From NCBI GenBank assembly GCA_001464425.1, contig LNEK01000019.1, positions 1 to 64,000 of the forward strand: DNA of 64,000 bases. Direction: 5' to 3'. Below the pieces are notes generated by a model. That model made no database searches. It saw nothing but the letters and a program-made list of their open reading frames with translations, and had not been told where the DNA came from. The DNA comes from Alphaproteobacteria bacterium Ga0077535. GTDB taxonomy: Bacteria; Pseudomonadota; Alphaproteobacteria; Caulobacterales; Aquidulcibacteraceae. The position numbers were made by a program, and so were the translations under genes. Each line of letters begins with the position of its first letter. The stretch's first letter is position 1. Positions 43,644-52,415 of the stretch are shown one piece after another.

Positions 43644-44275
43644 GCGCGCGACGTTGCGGAGCGCCCGAGGATGCGGCTGCCGGCAATCAATGCCAGCGCG
43701 CCGACCAAGAACGCCAGGACGAGGCCCACGAGATTAAGCGCAATGGCGCTAACCGAGAGCGCGGTCGGATCCAGAAAGAAATACGGATAAAACCCGTCAA
43801 ACGCCCCGCGCGTCAGCCCATAGACGGCGTAAGCCGCGGGCCATAGCGCGGCAAAACCAGCATCGCGCCACTTCAGTGCGCCGTGCGGCCGCAGTAGCCA
43901 GAACACCAAGAACAGCACCGGCACGGCGTTGTGGACGATAACGTCCGCCACCTTCTGCCAGCCTTGCGGATCCCAGCGGCTCGCGAGCAGCAGGTTGTAG
44001 ACGATCCCCACAAACAGGATGGAGGTGACCGCCATCAGCTCGACGCGCGGCGCGTTGAGGCCAGTCAGATCGGTGGGGCGAAGCGCCGCCCGCACCATCA
44101 CCAGCGTCACGAACGTGTTGGTGAGCAGGGTGAAATAGACAAAGTAGCGCCATGTGACCGCGAGCGCCGAAGCGCCCTCCGCCGTCATGGAGTTGAACAG
44201 CAGCACGTATTGCAGCACCAGGCCGAACACGCCGACCAGCGCCCCGATTGTGGCCGCAACGCGCGCCGCGCTCAT
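43640..44275 (-). CDS. Pr6Pr/FAR-17a-AIG1-like membrane protein
   Basis: A 211-residue protein with six or seven TM segments matching the Pr6Pr family (PF04750-like). Motifs: VTWRYFVYFTLLTNTFVTLVMV, GIVYNLLLASRWDPQGWQKVADVIVHNAVPVLFLVFWLL and YFFLDPTALSV. Family function in bacteria is unknown; eukaryotic relatives are lipid hydrolases with Thr and His active residues, and this protein keeps TNT and a VHN stretch. It overlaps the GMC oxidoreductase gene by 4 bases (ATGA). Confidence 0.83.
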   Translation of the reverse strand: MSAARVAATIGALVGVFGLVLQYVLLFNSMTAEGASALAVTWRYFVYFTLLTNTFVTLVMVRAALRPTDLTGLNAPRVELMAVTSILFVGIVYNLLLASRWDPQGWQKVADVIVHNAVPVLFLVFWLLRPHGALKWRDAGFAALWPAAYAVYGLTRGAFDGFYPYFFLDPTALSVSAIALNLVGLVLAFLVGALALIAGSRILGRSATSRA

Positions 44276-45942
44276 ACCGCCACGCGCGCGTCTTCCGCGA
44301 TCGGCGCGTCCTCTGGAGGCAGCATGGTCTTGCCGCGCAGCAGATCAGAGAGCTTCTCCGCGATCATGATCGTCGGCGCATTGGTGTTGCCGCCAATCAA
44401 AGTCGGCATCACGCTCGCATCAATGACGCGCAAGCCATCGATGCCACGCACGCGCAGATCGCCGTCCACCGGCGCCTTATCGTCAACGCCCATGCGAACG
44501 GTGCCCACCGGGTGATAGAGCGTCTCCGCCGTCGCGCGGATCCATGCGTCGAGCTCTTTGTCCGTCGTGATGTGCGCGCCCGGCGCAATTTCATCGCCGC
44601 GATACGGCTTGAATGCGTCCTGCGCGACGATGTCCCGGATTTGCCGGATGCTGTCGCGCATACAGCGAATGTCGTTCGGCTCCGTAAAGTAGCGTGGGTC
44701 GATCAGCGGCGCGGCGAACGGATCGCGCGATGCGAGTTGCACCGTGCCGCGGCTCTCAGGGCGGAGCGGGCACGTGTGAATCGTAAAGCCATCGGCCTCA
44801 GCCTTCACGCGCCCGTGGTCGCGCATCAGCGCGTTGACGAAGTGAATCTGGACGTCCGGACGGTCGAGTTCGCCGCGCGTTTTCAAGAACGCGCCGCTGT
44901 GCAGATGGATCGTGCGCCCGTGGCCAGTCCCGCGCAGCATGTACTCGATGCCAACCATCGGCTGGCGATGGCCCTTCAGCAGCGAGTAAAGCGTGATCGG
45001 CTTGGTGCAGCCATAGAGCACGCCGCAATCAATGTGATCCTGCAGATTGCGGCCCACCTCCGGCGCATCCATCTCCACCGGGATGCCGAGCTTCTTCAAG
45101 TCGTCCGCCGGCCCGATGCCCGAGAGCAGCAGAAGCTGCGGCGACTGAAACGCGCCGGCGCTCAAGATCACTTCGCGTTTGGCGTAGACGCTTTTCACCG
45201 GCTTGCCGGGCCCGGCTGAGTATTCAACGCCCGTCGCCGCCTTGCGCTCAATGATCAGGCGCCCCGCATGCGCGTTGGAAATCACCGTGAGGTTCGGCCG
45301 CACGCCAACGATTGGGCGCAAGTAAGCGTTCGCCGTCGACCAGCGCTTTCCGTCCTTGATGGTGACGTTGTAAATGCCCGCGCCTTCTTGCTGATACCCG
45401 TTGAAGTCGCGCGTAACCGGAAAGCCGGCTTGCGCCGTCGCTTGCACGAACACTTTCTGCAGCGGATAGCCGGCCGGCGCGCGCGACACGTGCAGCGGAC
45501 CGCCTTCGCCGTTCCAAGCATCGCCGCCATTTTCATTGTGCTGCGATTTCTTGAAGTACGGCAGCACGTCCGCATAGCCCCAGCCGGTGAGCCCCATCTG
45601 GCGCCAGTGGTCATAGTCGCGCGCGTGGCCGCGCACATACATCATGGCGTTGATCGAGGAGGAGCCGCCCCAGCCGCGTCCGCGCGGCTGGAACAGGCGC
45701 CGCCCGCCAAGCTCAGCCTGCGGCACCGTTTCGAAAGCCCAGTTCGACTCGTTCTTGTTGTTGAAGATTTGGCTCGCGCCCGCCGGCATGTTGATCAGCA
45801 GCTTGTCATTGTGGCTGCCCGCTTCCAGCAGCGCCACCGTCACATTCGGGTCTTCGCTGAGACGCGCCGCCAACACGCACCCGGCGCTGCCCGCGCCGAC
45901 GATGACGTAATCAAACCGGTCTCCGCTCTCGATATCGGCCAC
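44272..45942 (-). CDS. GMC-family FAD-dependent oxidoreductase (choline dehydrogenase-like)
   Basis: A 556-residue GMC oxidoreductase with the FAD-binding VGAGSAGCVLAARLSED motif near residue 15, GGSSSINAMMYVRGHARDYD, VILSAGAFQSPQLLLLSGIGP (GMC signature 2) and a C-terminal HPVGTVRMG catalytic stretch. The GTG at 45942 with AAGGGCGG just upstream is the better start; the longer frame to 46056 runs through the region upstream of the PilZ gene. Substrate unknown; the family oxidises alcohols such as choline, glycols or sugar alcohols. It is coupled with the Pr6Pr gene. Confidence 0.92.
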   Translation of the reverse strand: MADIESGDRFDYVIVGAGSAGCVLAARLSEDPNVTVALLEAGSHNDKLLINMPAGASQIFNNKNESNWAFETVPQAELGGRRLFQPRGRGWGGSSSINAMMYVRGHARDYDHWRQMGLTGWGYADVLPYFKKSQHNENGGDAWNGEGGPLHVSRAPAGYPLQKVFVQATAQAGFPVTRDFNGYQQEGAGIYNVTIKDGKRWSTANAYLRPIVGVRPNLTVISNAHAGRLIIERKAATGVEYSAGPGKPVKSVYAKREVILSAGAFQSPQLLLLSGIGPADDLKKLGIPVEMDAPEVGRNLQDHIDCGVLYGCTKPITLYSLLKGHRQPMVGIEYMLRGTGHGRTIHLHSGAFLKTRGELDRPDVQIHFVNALMRDHGRVKAEADGFTIHTCPLRPESRGTVQLASRDPFAAPLIDPRYFTEPNDIRCMRDSIRQIRDIVAQDAFKPYRGDEIAPGAHITTDKELDAWIRATAETLYHPVGTVRMGVDDKAPVDGDLRVRGIDGLRVIDASVMPTLIGGNTNAPTIMIAEKLSDLLRGKTMLPPEDAPIAEDARVAV

Positions 45943-46048
45943 GTTTTCCGCCCTTGGTATGAGATGTGTTTGTGTTCTGGAGGCAGTTAACAGCCAGAAC
46001 CCGCCGCGGTCGAGTTGCCGCTCCGGCAGGCGGCCCCTGCCCCAAACC

Positions 46049-46063
46049 TTAAGCAAACATTTA
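46049..46063 (+). promoter_or_regulatory. CtrA-like box upstream of the PilZ gene
   Basis: TTAA-GCAAACA-TTTA has the TTAA-N7-TTAA spacing of CtrA sites with one mismatch. It lies 26 bases before the PilZ start. This is a pattern match only. Confidence 0.25.
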
Positions 46064-46088
46064 CGGTGAAGCGCGCATTAATGGCGTC

Positions 46089-46703
46089 ATGAGCAACGCC
46101 GCCGAGAAAATCGATTTCGCCGCCGCCGCCCGCCGGCTGACCGCCTCACAGGTGGGCCTGCGCGAACGGCGCCGCTTCCGCCGCATGCCGATCGAGGTCA
46201 GCGGCCGCATGCTCGATCCGCTTGGCCGCGAGCATGACTGCCGCACCGCCGACATTTCCCCCGGCGATATCCGCATCGCCGCGCCGATCCTGCCGCAAGT
46301 TGGCGATCGCGTGGTGCTCTATCTAGAAGGCATCGGCCGCGTCACCGGCAATGTCGCCCGCAAGTGCGGCGAGGGTGAAGTCGCCATCATCTTCGACTTC
46401 AGCGCCCACAAGCGCGAGCGGCTGGCTGAACAGCTCACAATCTTCGTTAACCGTGACCTCGGCATCGACGAGCCGCTCCGCGAAATCCGCGAAGGCGCAC
46501 AAACTGTGAGCCTCAGCTTCGAGACCGGAGAAGTGTATGAGGGCGAGGTGCTCGACTTCTCCCTGGCTGGAATCACCATCCGCTCCAAGCGCCCGCCGCC
46601 GCTGATTGGCGTCTGGGTCCGCGTCGGCGCCGTGTACGGCCGTGTCGCCCGCATCATCGAAGGCGGCTTCGCCATCGACTTCGAAGCGCGGCAACGTCCT
46701 TAA
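46089..46703 (+). CDS. double PilZ domain protein, probable c-di-GMP effector
   Basis: A 204-residue protein with two PilZ-like domains. The first (about residues 27-115) has RERRRFRRMPIEV with the Arg pair of the RxxxR motif and CRTADISPGDIRI, where the final Gly of DxSxxG is replaced. The second (about 130-200) has VLDFSLAGITI with an intact DxSxxG, but no clear RxxxR. It may bind c-di-GMP through a combined site, or only weakly. Given the holdfast and exopolysaccharide loci nearby, it could regulate surface attachment; this is inference. Confidence 0.85.
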   Translation: MSNAAEKIDFAAAARRLTASQVGLRERRRFRRMPIEVSGRMLDPLGREHDCRTADISPGDIRIAAPILPQVGDRVVLYLEGIGRVTGNVARKCGEGEVAIIFDFSAHKRERLAEQLTIFVNRDLGIDEPLREIREGAQTVSLSFETGEVYEGEVLDFSLAGITIRSKRPPPLIGVWVRVGAVYGRVARIIEGGFAIDFEARQRP

Positions 46704-46795
46704 CAAAGCTAACCATCCAATCCCCGGCACAGCGATTGCTTCAGGTCTGTTTCGTCTGAGACGCGAACCCGCGTTCTCGTATCGAAACGGAGCAG

Positions 46796-47329
46796 ATGCT
46801 CGTGAGCGACGCGGCCACCCTCAAATCGACCGCCGGCAAGTGGTGGGTCCAGGTGCGCGGCCGCGCCTTCGGCCCATACTCGATCGAGCAAATGGCGCAA
46901 TTCCTGGCTGAAGGCCGGGTTCGCCCGAACACGCTTGTCTCAGACAATGGCGATACGAACTGGACCGAAGCGCGCCGCGTCATGGCGTTGCGCGGCCTGC
47001 GTAAGCCGCAAGCGGCCAACGATGCCGAAGAAGCCGCCAACGTCTTCGTCCACGCCGAAATCATCTCCGGCGCCTGGAACGGCTTCATGGCCGCGCTTGA
47101 GAGCATGGGACACGTCTGCGAGATGTCGCCCGGCCTCTGGCTGGTGCGCACGCGCTTCTCTGCCGGCGTGATCCGCAACACGCTCTCGCAAACGCTCGAA
47201 CGCGGCGACCGCTTCATTGTTGTCGACGCCAGTCGCGATCGCCTTGCCTGGTTCAATCTCGGCCCGGAAGTCGACGTGCGGATTTCCAAAGTCTGGAATG
47301 GCCCACTGCGCGAGGAACCGGTGCGCTGA
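46796..47329 (+). CDS. GYF-like domain (DUF4339) protein
   Basis: A 177-residue protein with an N-terminal GYF_2-type domain: KWWVQVRGRAFGPYSIEQMAQFLAEGRVRPNTLV, about residues 15-48. The remainder (80-177) is a mixed alpha/beta region with no recognisable family. GYF_2 domains bind proline-rich peptides. An in-frame GTG at 46802 is an alternative start. It follows the PilZ gene on the same strand at 92 bases. Confidence 0.78.
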   Translation: MLVSDAATLKSTAGKWWVQVRGRAFGPYSIEQMAQFLAEGRVRPNTLVSDNGDTNWTEARRVMALRGLRKPQAANDAEEAANVFVHAEIISGAWNGFMAALESMGHVCEMSPGLWLVRTRFSAGVIRNTLSQTLERGDRFIVVDASRDRLAWFNLGPEVDVRISKVWNGPLREEPVR

Positions 47330-47888
47330 GCCGGAGCGCGGGCCTTAAGGCCCGCTTGGTCGCCCAGCTTGTAAACAGAACAACGGCCGCAGCGTAGCGG
47401 AGCGCCGGGACCCAGCTGACGTCAGCTCAAGCTGTTAGCCCTACGGCGCGGCTTCGCCGGACGCGTTGGAAATGCGGGGATAGAGCCGCACAAATCCGAC
47501 CGAGTGCAAACCGCGCCTATCATCCACGCATCGCTCCGCTGGAGGGCAGTTGGCCAATGTTCGACCCAATGCGACGAGCGATATGATTGAGCGTGACGTG
47601 TGAGCGAGACGATCCGCGCACACTGAAGCCCGGCGGGGATGTCCCATAAAGGCGGAAACGGCGGGAAGAAAAACCAGGGACTGTCAACGAACGAGACAGC
47701 CTGCACGCTGCCGGCGCTGAATAAATCGATCATGGGACGCGATGGATCGCGTCTATTTCGCGCCGTTTAAACGCGGCGCACTAACGAGACGAGACCCCTC
47801 GCGTCCCGCTCTCCATTTTCCGGCGCAAGCCAACGAGGATGTCGCGCGCCTATACGCAAGGAGGAGCCAAGGCCGCTACGCTTTTCCT
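47330..47888. other. intergenic region with an 18-bp palindrome
   Basis: About 560 bases with no convincing gene. GCGGGCCTTAAGGCCCGC (47338-47355) is a perfect 18-bp palindrome just after the GYF gene, without a T-run. ORFs at 47422-47733 (minus) and 47742-48020 (plus) lack family resemblance and good starts. The rest shows nothing I recognise. Confidence 0.5.
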
Positions 47889-49031
47889 TCAATCCCCCAC
47901 GCACGCCGCCAGCCGCTCGTACGCGCGCAGAAAGTCCTCCTTGAACGCCTGCACCACAGCGCCAGCAGACACGGTCGTGTTCATCAGCCCAACACCTTGG
48001 CCAACCCAATACGTCGCTAATTCCTGCGCGCCGGCATGCCCACCTTCGGCCAGCTTATCGACCAAACGCAGCGGCGGCTCCGAGATGAATGTCTGCAGCG
48101 GCATCGGCAGCGGCTTCGGCGCGCCATCCGCTTCCCATGCATCCGTCCACGGCGAGCGCAGCTGCCGGGACGGTTTGCCGGTGCGCGAGCGCGACCGCAC
48201 CGTATCGCGCGAGGAGGCGGCCAGCATCTTCTGCTTCACCACCGGGCTCGCTTCCGATTCCGGCGTCGTCAGCCACACCGAGCCACACCAGGCGCCCGCC
48301 GCGCCCATCGCCATCGCCGCCGCCATCTGCGCGCCGGTGACAATGCCGCCTGCCGCCAACACCGGCGTATCGTGGCCAGCTGCTTCCAGCGCCTGCACAA
48401 CTTCCGGCACGAGCACCAGCGTCGAAACTTCACCGCAATGCCCGCCCGCTTCGGCGCCGGCCGCGATGATCACATCAACGCCGGCCGCCGCTTGCGCCAG
48501 CGCGTGCTCCTTGGCGCCAACCAAAGCCGCGACCGCGACGCCATGACGTTTGCCCATCTCGATCATCAAAGGCGGCGGTACGCCGAGCGCGTTGGCGATG
48601 AGCTTAATCGGATGCTGAAACGCGATCTCCATCGACGCCGCGCCCGCATCCGCCAGATTGCGTGCGAACCCTGCGCCGTTGCGCCGCTCGGCCTCAAGCG
48701 CGCCCGCGTCGATGCCGCGCGAAGCAAGTATCTGCGCGGCGAAATCCTTGTGTTGCTGCGAGAGGCCGCCAACCATCGCCTCTACATCGATGCTTGCGCC
48801 CGCTTTGGCCTCATGCGCATTCGGCACGATGAGATCAACGCCGTACGGCTTGCCGCCGACATGCGCATCGATCCAGTCCAACTCTTCCTTCAAACGCTGC
48901 GGCGAATAGCCGGCGACGCCCAGCACGCCCATGCCGCCCGCTTTAGACACCGCGACAACCACGTCGCGCGCATGCGAAAACGCAAAGAGCGAAAACTCAA
49001 TCCCGAGACGTTGGCATATTGGCGTTTGCAT
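47889..49031 (-). CDS. nitronate monooxygenase / 2-nitropropane dioxygenase family FMN protein
   Basis: A 380-residue TIM-barrel FMN enzyme. Landmarks: VSKAGGMGVLGVAG near residue 30, AGAEAGGHCGEV near 190 and AAGGIVTGAQMAAAMAMGAAGAWCGSVWLTTPES near 230-262, with the phosphate-binding GG and the SA residues of the family. The physiological substrate is often unclear; true nitronate detoxification, or a trans-2-enoyl-ACP reductase-like role, are both known in this family. It appears monocistronic. Confidence 0.9.
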   Translation of the reverse strand: MQTPICQRLGIEFSLFAFSHARDVVVAVSKAGGMGVLGVAGYSPQRLKEELDWIDAHVGGKPYGVDLIVPNAHEAKAGASIDVEAMVGGLSQQHKDFAAQILASRGIDAGALEAERRNGAGFARNLADAGAASMEIAFQHPIKLIANALGVPPPLMIEMGKRHGVAVAALVGAKEHALAQAAAGVDVIIAAGAEAGGHCGEVSTLVLVPEVVQALEAAGHDTPVLAAGGIVTGAQMAAAMAMGAAGAWCGSVWLTTPESEASPVVKQKMLAASSRDTVRSRSRTGKPSRQLRSPWTDAWEADGAPKPLPMPLQTFISEPPLRLVDKLAEGGHAGAQELATYWVGQGVGLMNTTVSAGAVVQAFKEDFLRAYERLAACVGD

Positions 49032-49055
49032 AAGAGCCGCCCTCCGGGCGTAACC

Positions 49056-49712
49056 CTAGCGCGCGCCGCTCGGCCCAGAAACTGCCGCAACGAAATGGCC
49101 CGCTGGCGCTTCGCCTGCAAGCAGATACGGATAGGGGTTTACCGCCTGCCCGCGCCACCAACGGCGGCCTTGGTCGCGATGCTGAATCTCGAAGTGCAGA
49201 TGCGGCGTCGATGCGTTGCCGGTCGCGCCCACGTACCCAATCACGTCGCCTTGCCGGACCTGCTGCCCCTCGCGCAGGCCGTTGGCGCGCGCGCCAAGGT
49301 GAGCGTAGTAGAAGAGCAGGCGTCCGCTTTCATCGATCTGATAGATCGATATGCCGCCACGCACGCTGTCGTGAAACTTGGCGATCTCGCCATCAGCCGC
49401 CGCCAGCACCGGCGTGCCGTGGTCCGCCATAATGTCGATGCCCTGATGGCTGCGGCCTTCGGAACGCTGCGCGCCCCACGTGTCGCTCAGATCATCGCTA
49501 TCCAAACCGGACACCGGCACGATCAAACCAGTGGGGACCTTACTCAGCGCATAGGTGCGCATGCGTGGCTTATGTGTCGGCGCCGACACCGTCTCAGCAA
49601 CGTTTTGCTCTTCCGATGCCGCCGGCCGCACCTCAACCTTGGTGAACAGCACAGCCAAGCCGATCGCCGCCACGAGCGCGAACGGTGCAAAAATGGTGCG
49701 CGGGCGTTTCAT
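49056..49712 (-). CDS. M23 family metallopeptidase (LytM domain)
   Basis: A 218-residue periplasmic protein with an N-terminal TM anchor or signal (about 8-25). The LytM domain has the zinc ligands in SHQGIDIMA and the second HxH in TPHLHFEIQ, with YYAHLGA between. These residues are intact, so it is likely an active peptidoglycan endopeptidase that hydrolyses cross-links. It starts a wall-related stretch with DUF882/M15 and L,D-transpeptidase genes, but is on the opposite strand to the DUF882 gene. Confidence 0.92.
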   Translation of the reverse strand: MKRPRTIFAPFALVAAIGLAVLFTKVEVRPAASEEQNVAETVSAPTHKPRMRTYALSKVPTGLIVPVSGLDSDDLSDTWGAQRSEGRSHQGIDIMADHGTPVLAAADGEIAKFHDSVRGGISIYQIDESGRLLFYYAHLGARANGLREGQQVRQGDVIGYVGATGNASTPHLHFEIQHRDQGRRWWRGQAVNPYPYLLAGEAPAGHFVAAVSGPSGAR

Positions 49713-49825
49713 CCTACCGCCAACACTGCAGGAACCATGCTTGTTCCCAAAAAGCGAATTCGCCGTGTCATCGCCTCACATTGGCCCCGCACACCCATTA
49801 ACCGCGCTCATGTGGAGCATCGGAC

Positions 49826-50413
49826 ATGAACAGACGCCACATCCTGAAAGTCTCAGGCAGCGCCCTATTGAACGGCGTTCTCATCGCCACTGGCGTCACT
49901 GCTGCGCTGATGCCCGCAAATGCAGTACCGGGGCAAGCGCCGACGGCACAATTACCGTTGCAAAGCAGCAATGCGCGGGCGCTCGCATTCGTTAACACGC
50001 ACACGAACGAGCGCTTCAACGACGCTTACTGGCGCGCCGGGTCATATGTCCCGGACGCGCTTGCCGCCATCAACACTGTGATGCGCGATCATAGGACGGG
50101 CGAAGTTTATGCGATGGATCCAAACCTATTGGATTTGCTGCATAGGCTGCACGGCCTAGTCGAAGCATCGGCGCCATTCCAAATCATTTCCGGCTACCGC
50201 TCGCCGGCGACCAACGCCGCACTAACCGAACGATCAAGCGGCGTCGCTACGGGCAGCCTGCACATGCAAGGCAAAGCCATCGACATTCGCATTCCCGGCA
50301 TCGCGCTCACCCACCTGCGCGACACCGCTATAGGAATGCAAGCCGGGGGTGTCGGCTATTACGAAGAGTCGAACTTCATCCACGTCGACACCGGCCGCGT
50401 GCGCCGCTGGTAA
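49826..50413 (+). CDS. DUF882/YcbK-like M15-type peptidase
   Basis: A 195-residue protein of the DUF882 (YcbK) family. The N-terminus has an Arg pair and a signal-like hydrophobic segment (MNRRHILKVSGSALLNGVLIATGVTAAL), consistent with Tat export. The zinc-site elements are present: SGYRSPATNAAL, SLHMQGKAIDI (HxxxxxxD) and the C-terminal FIHVDTGRVRRW. It probably cleaves muropeptides, as a D-Ala-type carboxypeptidase or endopeptidase. Convergent with the L,D-transpeptidase gene, which begins directly after its stop. Confidence 0.9.
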   Translation: MNRRHILKVSGSALLNGVLIATGVTAALMPANAVPGQAPTAQLPLQSSNARALAFVNTHTNERFNDAYWRAGSYVPDALAAINTVMRDHRTGEVYAMDPNLLDLLHRLHGLVEASAPFQIISGYRSPATNAALTERSSGVATGSLHMQGKAIDIRIPGIALTHLRDTAIGMQAGGVGYYEESNFIHVDTGRVRRW

Positions 50414-51526
50414 TCAGCCGCGCTCCGTCGCCCGGCGCGCCTCGGTCGTGGTTTCGTGAAACCGAACCTCAATACCGCGTTGCGTCGCCCGGCCAAGTTC
50501 GACCGCATCCCAATTGGTAAGCCGCACGCAGCCACGCGAGGACGATTTGCTGATCAATTCAGGATTGGGCGTGCCGTGAATGCCGTAGCTCGGCGCATTA
50601 AGCGCGATCCAGACCAGGCCCACCGGATTGTTTGGCCCCGGCGCAATCGTAAACGTACGCCCACTATCGTCATTGAACGCCGGCAGCGCGTCAGCGTCGT
50701 AATTATAAGTGGGGTCGAACGCGATCGCCGTTACTTCCAAGTCGCCGCGCGGCGTGTTGCCGGCGCCAATCGTGACCGGATAGAATGCCAGCATCTGATC
50801 GTTCGCGTCATAAGCACGAAGCGTCAGCGCTTCCTTGTCTATATCAATGCGCGCCACTTGGCCGCTCAGCTCTCCGCCCGCATTGGCCACAATAAGTTCG
50901 ATGTTCGGCCGCGTGAAATCGACACCCGGATTGAGCGTGCGCAACAAATCCTCATCCATATGGAAGCGTTCAGCCAACGCCTCGGCCGGACTCTGGAAGC
51001 CAAGCGCATCAAGTTCCGATTGCGCTTCCAACCCGCTCGGCACGCTCGCAAATGGCCCATCAATGTCGGCCTGCGTCAGCACGTAAGTCGTCAATGCCGG
51101 CGCGCCATCAGCACGCTCCAAGTGCTGCAGCAGCTCGTCGGTCGCACGCCCATCCTCAGGCAGATCATGCGCGCGCTGATACGCCGCGATCGCTTTGCGT
51201 ACGTTCTCGCCATCCTGTCCGTCGATGACGCCCGGCGAAAAATGTACCCGGTCGAGCAGAGTTTGCACGCGCACCAAGCCCGCGTCATAGACTGGCGCAG
51301 CGGCAACAGTGGTGTCACCCGGCACGGCAGCGGTGGGGGTCTCGGCCACCGGCTCAATCAAAGTTTCCGGCATCGGAACCGTGATGCGCGCCGCGTTCAC
51401 GCGAGTCATCTCAGCCCGCGACTGCTGGCTCATCTGCACCACCGGCGCTTCGACAACGCGGGGCTGCGGATCGGAACAAGCCGCCAGCGCAAGCGCGGAT
51501 GCGGCGGCGAAAAAGATATACTTCAT
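50414..51526 (-). CDS. L,D-transpeptidase, lipoprotein
   Basis: A 370-residue YkuD-domain enzyme that makes or uses 3-3 peptidoglycan cross-links or attaches envelope proteins. The ATG at 51526 gives a lipoprotein signal, MKYIFFAAASALALAAC, with the lipobox LAAC. A peptidoglycan-binding-like region lies near residues 85-125 (VIDGQDGENVRKAIAAYQRAHDL) and the catalytic domain ends with YGIHGTPNPE and SRGCVRLTNWDAVEL, which contain the active-site His and Cys. Upstream in-frame ATG at 51559 is not favoured. Confidence 0.93.
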   Translation of the reverse strand: MKYIFFAAASALALAACSDPQPRVVEAPVVQMSQQSRAEMTRVNAARITVPMPETLIEPVAETPTAAVPGDTTVAAAPVYDAGLVRVQTLLDRVHFSPGVIDGQDGENVRKAIAAYQRAHDLPEDGRATDELLQHLERADGAPALTTYVLTQADIDGPFASVPSGLEAQSELDALGFQSPAEALAERFHMDEDLLRTLNPGVDFTRPNIELIVANAGGELSGQVARIDIDKEALTLRAYDANDQMLAFYPVTIGAGNTPRGDLEVTAIAFDPTYNYDADALPAFNDDSGRTFTIAPGPNNPVGLVWIALNAPSYGIHGTPNPELISKSSSRGCVRLTNWDAVELGRATQRGIEVRFHETTTEARRATERG

Positions 51527-51596
51527 GAAACCAGATCCCGGTTGAGGCGCCTCGCGCACCTAATGGATCACCGGGCAAGTTCGTTCCCGTACGGTA

Positions 51597-52136
51597 TCAG
51601 TCAGAGTGCCGGCTTTCGCGCAAATCGCGCTTGTAGCGCTTCCAATTCTCCACGTAGTGCGCAGCCGAGAGCTGAATGATCTGCCGTTGCTGCTCTTCAA
51701 GTTTGCGCGCAAACCGCGCCGGCGCGCCGGTAACCAAAGCGCCTTCCTCGAACGTCTTGCGCTCCGTCACCAAAGAATGCGCGCCAACCAAGCAGAAGCT
51801 CGGGATCACCGAATGGTTCAGCACCGTCGCCTTAATGCCAATCAGCGACGTATCGCCGATCGTGCAGCCATGCAGCATGACCTGATGGCCGATGGTCACG
51901 TCTTTGCCGATGGTGAGCGGGGCCCCCATGTCGGTATGCAGCACACTGCCATCCTGCACGTTCGAGTTCTCGCCGACGACGATCGGTTCGTTGTCGCCGC
52001 GCAGAACCGCGCCGAACCAGACGCTGGCGTTCCGCTTCAAAACGATTCGCCCCACCAGCACCGCACTCGGCGCGACCCAAAAAGCGTTCTCGTCCTCGAC
52101 CTCAAGATCGGCGTCAGCCAGGGCGTAAATCGGCAT
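51597..52136 (-). CDS. gamma-class carbonic anhydrase family protein
   Basis: A 179-residue left-handed beta-helix protein. The hexapeptide repeats and His ligands are seen in NSNVQDGSVLHTDMGAPLTIG and VTIGHQVMLHGCTIG, which carry three His for the metal site. Proteins of this group include YrdA/PaaY-like ones, and not all have measurable carbonic anhydrase activity. It may act as acyl-CoA thioesterase accessory or CO2 enzyme. It is divergent from the phoH gene. Confidence 0.9.
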   Translation of the reverse strand: MPIYALADADLEVEDENAFWVAPSAVLVGRIVLKRNASVWFGAVLRGDNEPIVVGENSNVQDGSVLHTDMGAPLTIGKDVTIGHQVMLHGCTIGDTSLIGIKATVLNHSVIPSFCLVGAHSLVTERKTFEEGALVTGAPARFARKLEEQQRQIIQLSAAHYVENWKRYKRDLRESRHSD

Positions 52137-52415
52137 TCGCTCGCTCCTCCTGCGAAATGTTTATGACCTCAATGCCTCGTTAACCGGTTCAGCGTCTCCT
52201 TTCACTATCGAACCTGAATTTTCGGGTTCACCGGTCTCCAGGGCGCAAGCCCGCAAGTGGGGGAGAGCGTGGGCAGACAGCGCAAGAGCGCCATCGCCAA
52301 AACGCCCAACGGCGCATCCGCCGCCGACTCCTCCGACTCCTCAAACTTCTTCGACTCCCCACCGGCCGCCGGCAGAAGCCGCGCGGCCTCTTCGTACTCC
52401 CGAAAGGAGACCTCG

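Noticed and set aside
44248..45219. Plus-strand ORF (323 aa) opposite the GMC oxidoreductase
   Set aside because: The opposite strand carries full GMC signatures. The plus-strand product has no recognisable domain.
47422..47733. Minus-strand ORF of 103 aa in the gap after the GYF gene
   Set aside because: No good ribosome-binding site, mixed low-complexity sequence and no family resemblance.
48036..49829. Long plus-strand ORF (597 aa) opposite the nitronate monooxygenase and M23 genes
   Set aside because: Two conserved genes occupy the other strand, the protein is Arg/His-rich and non-descript, and it shows no motifs.
50456..51679. Plus-strand ORF (407 aa) opposite the L,D-transpeptidase
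   Set aside because: Antisense shadow of a gene with catalytic YkuD motifs; composition is Arg/Ala-rich without structure.
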